From JAPOXR01 sp963662395 (lineage in GTDB: Bacteria > Pseudomonadota > Alphaproteobacteria > Rhodobacterales > Rhodobacteraceae): a stretch of 64,000 nt of DNA. The translations under genes and the position numbers were made by a program. This document shows positions 62,263 through 64,000 of this stretch, piece after piece. How positions within the stretch are numbered: position 1 is the stretch's first letter; the number at the start of each line of letters is the position of its first letter. The stretch is taken from positions 558,001 to 622,000 of the forward strand of contig OY759511.1 in the NCBI GenBank assembly GCA_963662395.1, in the 5' to 3' direction. The notes beneath the pieces are model-generated. The model did not search any database and was not told where the DNA came from. It saw nothing but the letters and a program-made list of their open reading frames with translations.

Positions 62263-63195
62263 ATGCCCGTATTGGAGCCCGGAAAACATGTCGACAACCT
62301 CACCGAGAGCGACATCGACCTGCTGCTGCTGGAGGAGTTCGCGGTATCCGGGGACTTCCTGACCTGGTTTTGCAGCCAGGCCGGAGTGCAGGACGCTGTC
62401 CTTGAGGGAGCACGGCGCAACGTGACGGATGCTGACGGGGAATCGGATATCGTCCTCTGGGTCAGGGCAGGTGGCCAGCGAATGGTTGTCCTGATCGAGA
62501 ACAAGATCGACGCTCCCGAGCAGGAAAGTCAGGATGAGCGCTACCATGTCCGCGGACGGAGGCTGGCCGAGACCGCCGGGGCCGATCATTACGTCACGGT
62601 CATCTGCGCACCCGGCAGATACCTGGATGGGCTTCCATCCGGAAGCGCCTATCAGCACCAGGTCTCATACGAGGATATTGCGGGATGGTTCGACGCAGCA
62701 GGCAGTCGGCGGGCAGCATGGCGCCGGGACGTTTTTCACCAGGCAAGCGATCCAGCGAATCGCCGATCCGCAATGCAGGTCAATGAGGAAACTACCGCTT
62801 TCCACCGCGAATACTGGGCGCATCTTCTCCAACACCACCCGGGGCTCCATATGAATAGGCCAGGAGACAAGGGGCCCGGCTCCAACTGGATCTACATGAA
62901 GGGCCAAAAATTCCCCATTGGAGTAGGCCTGCGACACAAGATGAACGAGCATGTCATGGCGCTCTGTTTCGAAAAACGGAATGTGGAAGAACTCATGAAT
63001 GCACGAACCGGCTGGCCGGAGGATATTCAACTGGACCAGCGAGGACAGGAAGCGGTTCTTTTCATCAGGGTTGGGCCCGTAGACCCGCATAAGGAATTCC
63101 TGCCGCAGAGAGATGCAGTGGAGGATGCGCTGAAAGCTGCCCATCGCTTGCAGCGGTACGGACGGATTCTGGAGGAGGCAGGCTCAGATTCCTGA
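62263..63195 (+). CDS. PD-(D/E)XK nuclease superfamily protein
   Basis: The 310-residue protein has the nuclease core GESDIVLWVRAGGQRMVVLIENKIDAPEQESQDERY (Asp, then Glu-x-Lys) near residues 66-100, a pattern of the PF14281-type PD-(D/E)XK family. The C-terminal ~150 residues are an extra domain often seen in this group. ATG 62263 follows a clear GGAGGA. The function is unknown; relatives occur in defence islands. It lies 219 bp after the IS630 remnant. Confidence 0.75.
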   Translation: MPVLEPGKHVDNLTESDIDLLLLEEFAVSGDFLTWFCSQAGVQDAVLEGARRNVTDADGESDIVLWVRAGGQRMVVLIENKIDAPEQESQDERYHVRGRRLAETAGADHYVTVICAPGRYLDGLPSGSAYQHQVSYEDIAGWFDAAGSRRAAWRRDVFHQASDPANRRSAMQVNEETTAFHREYWAHLLQHHPGLHMNRPGDKGPGSNWIYMKGQKFPIGVGLRHKMNEHVMALCFEKRNVEELMNARTGWPEDIQLDQRGQEAVLFIRVGPVDPHKEFLPQRDAVEDALKAAHRLQRYGRILEEAGSDS

Positions 63196-63456
63196 AACGG
63201 GTCACCTATGCCATCCCCGCACAGAGGATTCCCTCCATTTCCGCCTCTCCGGACGCTGAACCGGCCGGTTTCCGGCACTTCGCCCGAGAGCCCGGTTTCC
63301 TGCCCGTAGAGCAGGGGGAACGGTTTTGCGGCCCAGGGGGGAGGTCATCCAGGCGGCGTTTCGCCCACCAGGCGGGCGCTGTGCAGGCGGGTTTTCACGG
63401 AGTCGGCGGATCGGCGCGGATTTCCTAGAATCCGGTGCTCTATCGGACTGCGAACG

Positions 63457-64000
63457 CTACTTCGTCTTGGTTCGGTTATGGAGCAGGTTTCGAGAGAGTT
63501 GTTTGATTGCGCTGTTCCAATCTCTATAATATCGAACTGATGCCTTTGTTGGCGTTGATGCCTGGTTCGTCTCCTTGAGTTTCTCCGTCAACACCCACAT
63601 ATCTTGGCGCACGACACTCACGACTCCATATTGCTTGAGAGATGGAACCTTGGTTGTATCAATAAATCCTTTACGGATGTTTCTTGGCAAACCTCCAGAT
63701 TGCTATTCCAGTGTCTCTTCTCATTGTCGTTTCCGGGATGTACGCTTCTGCCCTTGTAGTCCCGTTCCCAAGCCCGAAAGTCTTCGGTTACCTTCCCAAA
63801 GAGATCCTCACAAACCACAAACAAATCAAGGTCGGAATCGGAATCAAATTCTTTCCCGAATTTGTGCGGTGCGAGCGATTTACCGATACGGGCACTCCCG
63901 GTCATGCTGATTTGCTTGGGAGACACACCAAGCTTCCATCCCAACCAGCAGCGAATTTCATCATATAGAGCCGGGCATTTTCTGAATGCGAAAGGAATCC
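63457..64000 (-). pseudogene. Frameshifted nucleotidyltransferase-domain gene, 5' end outside the window
   Basis: The minus-strand frame entering from the right edge reads GWKLGVSPKQISMTGSARIG and FDSDSDLDLFVV, the GSxxxG...SDxDL nucleotidyltransferase motif. It runs to NLEVCQETS and then goes out of frame; the expected continuation PRNIRKGFIDTTKVPSLKQY...VRYYRDWNSAIKQ is in another frame from about 63690. One base appears missing in a T-run. The N-terminus is beyond 64000. Either a true pseudogene or a sequencing error; such proteins include toxin and defence enzymes. Confidence 0.65.

Overview
The window is GC-rich and gene-dense, with a gene order typical of Alphaproteobacteria: a complete 14-gene nuoA-N complex I operon followed by birA, coaX and ribonuclease J; yajC-secD-secF next to an Mth938-domain gene; divergent serS-surE-pcm-NlpD-like peptidase; and tatA-tatB-tatC. 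No rRNA, tRNA or CRISPR array was seen. The lineage cannot be fixed further from sequence alone.

Layout. 1-4163: end of an RND adaptor gene and its inner-membrane pump, which carries two extra predicted membrane segments. 4221-7187: a membrane-anchored LysM protein with five apparently identical 303-bp tandem repeats. 7252-13690: LOG-family hydrolase, RarD-like permease, iron superoxide dismutase, Mth938 protein, TauE/SafE exporter, then secF, secD and yajC (all minus strand except LOG). 13911-18646 (plus): serS, surE, pcm, a LysM/M23 lipoprotein and an SDR. 18656-23320 (minus): a DUF815 ATPase, tatCBA, an ABC ATPase and an atypical SDR. 23603-25048: DEAD-box helicase. 25049-26453: a decayed patch with a broken Uma2 gene and a possible HicB fragment. 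26454-43965: rnj, coaX, birA and nuoN through nuoA, all minus strand and mostly overlapping or tightly spaced. 44136-44867: an N-formylglutamate amidohydrolase-like gene.

From about 44.9 kb the window becomes a mosaic. Housekeeping genes (STAS protein, EamA permease, rhomboid protease, argF-argD) lie among accessory genes. A predicted ATPase and a PD-(D/E)XK-like domain at 45.65-47.3 kb look like one ATPase-nuclease split by a frame change. A second, decayed copy of the nuclease part lies inverted at 53.17-53.6 kb and ends next to an IS91-type element (hairpin end, Y2/HUH transposase and tyrosine recombinase). Beyond that element is the truncated tail of an OLD/TOPRIM-type gene.

The most interesting object is a transposon at 57,272-61,416 (4,145 bp) whose ends can be set to the base. 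It has TGTTGG-type imperfect terminal inverted repeats and is flanked on both sides by the 5-bp duplication GTCGC. It sits inside an already degenerate IS630-family transposase gene, whose two halves rejoin in frame when it is removed. It carries four co-directional genes: a zinc-ribbon-like protein, a D,D(35)E transposase, an AAA ATPase of the TniB/ExeA type, and a CHC2/TOPRIM primase-like protein in which the usual TOPRIM glutamate is glycine. Three copies of a 12-bp motif at exact 27-bp spacing lie inside its left end. The window closes with a PD-(D/E)XK nuclease gene and a frameshifted nucleotidyltransferase gene that runs off the edge.
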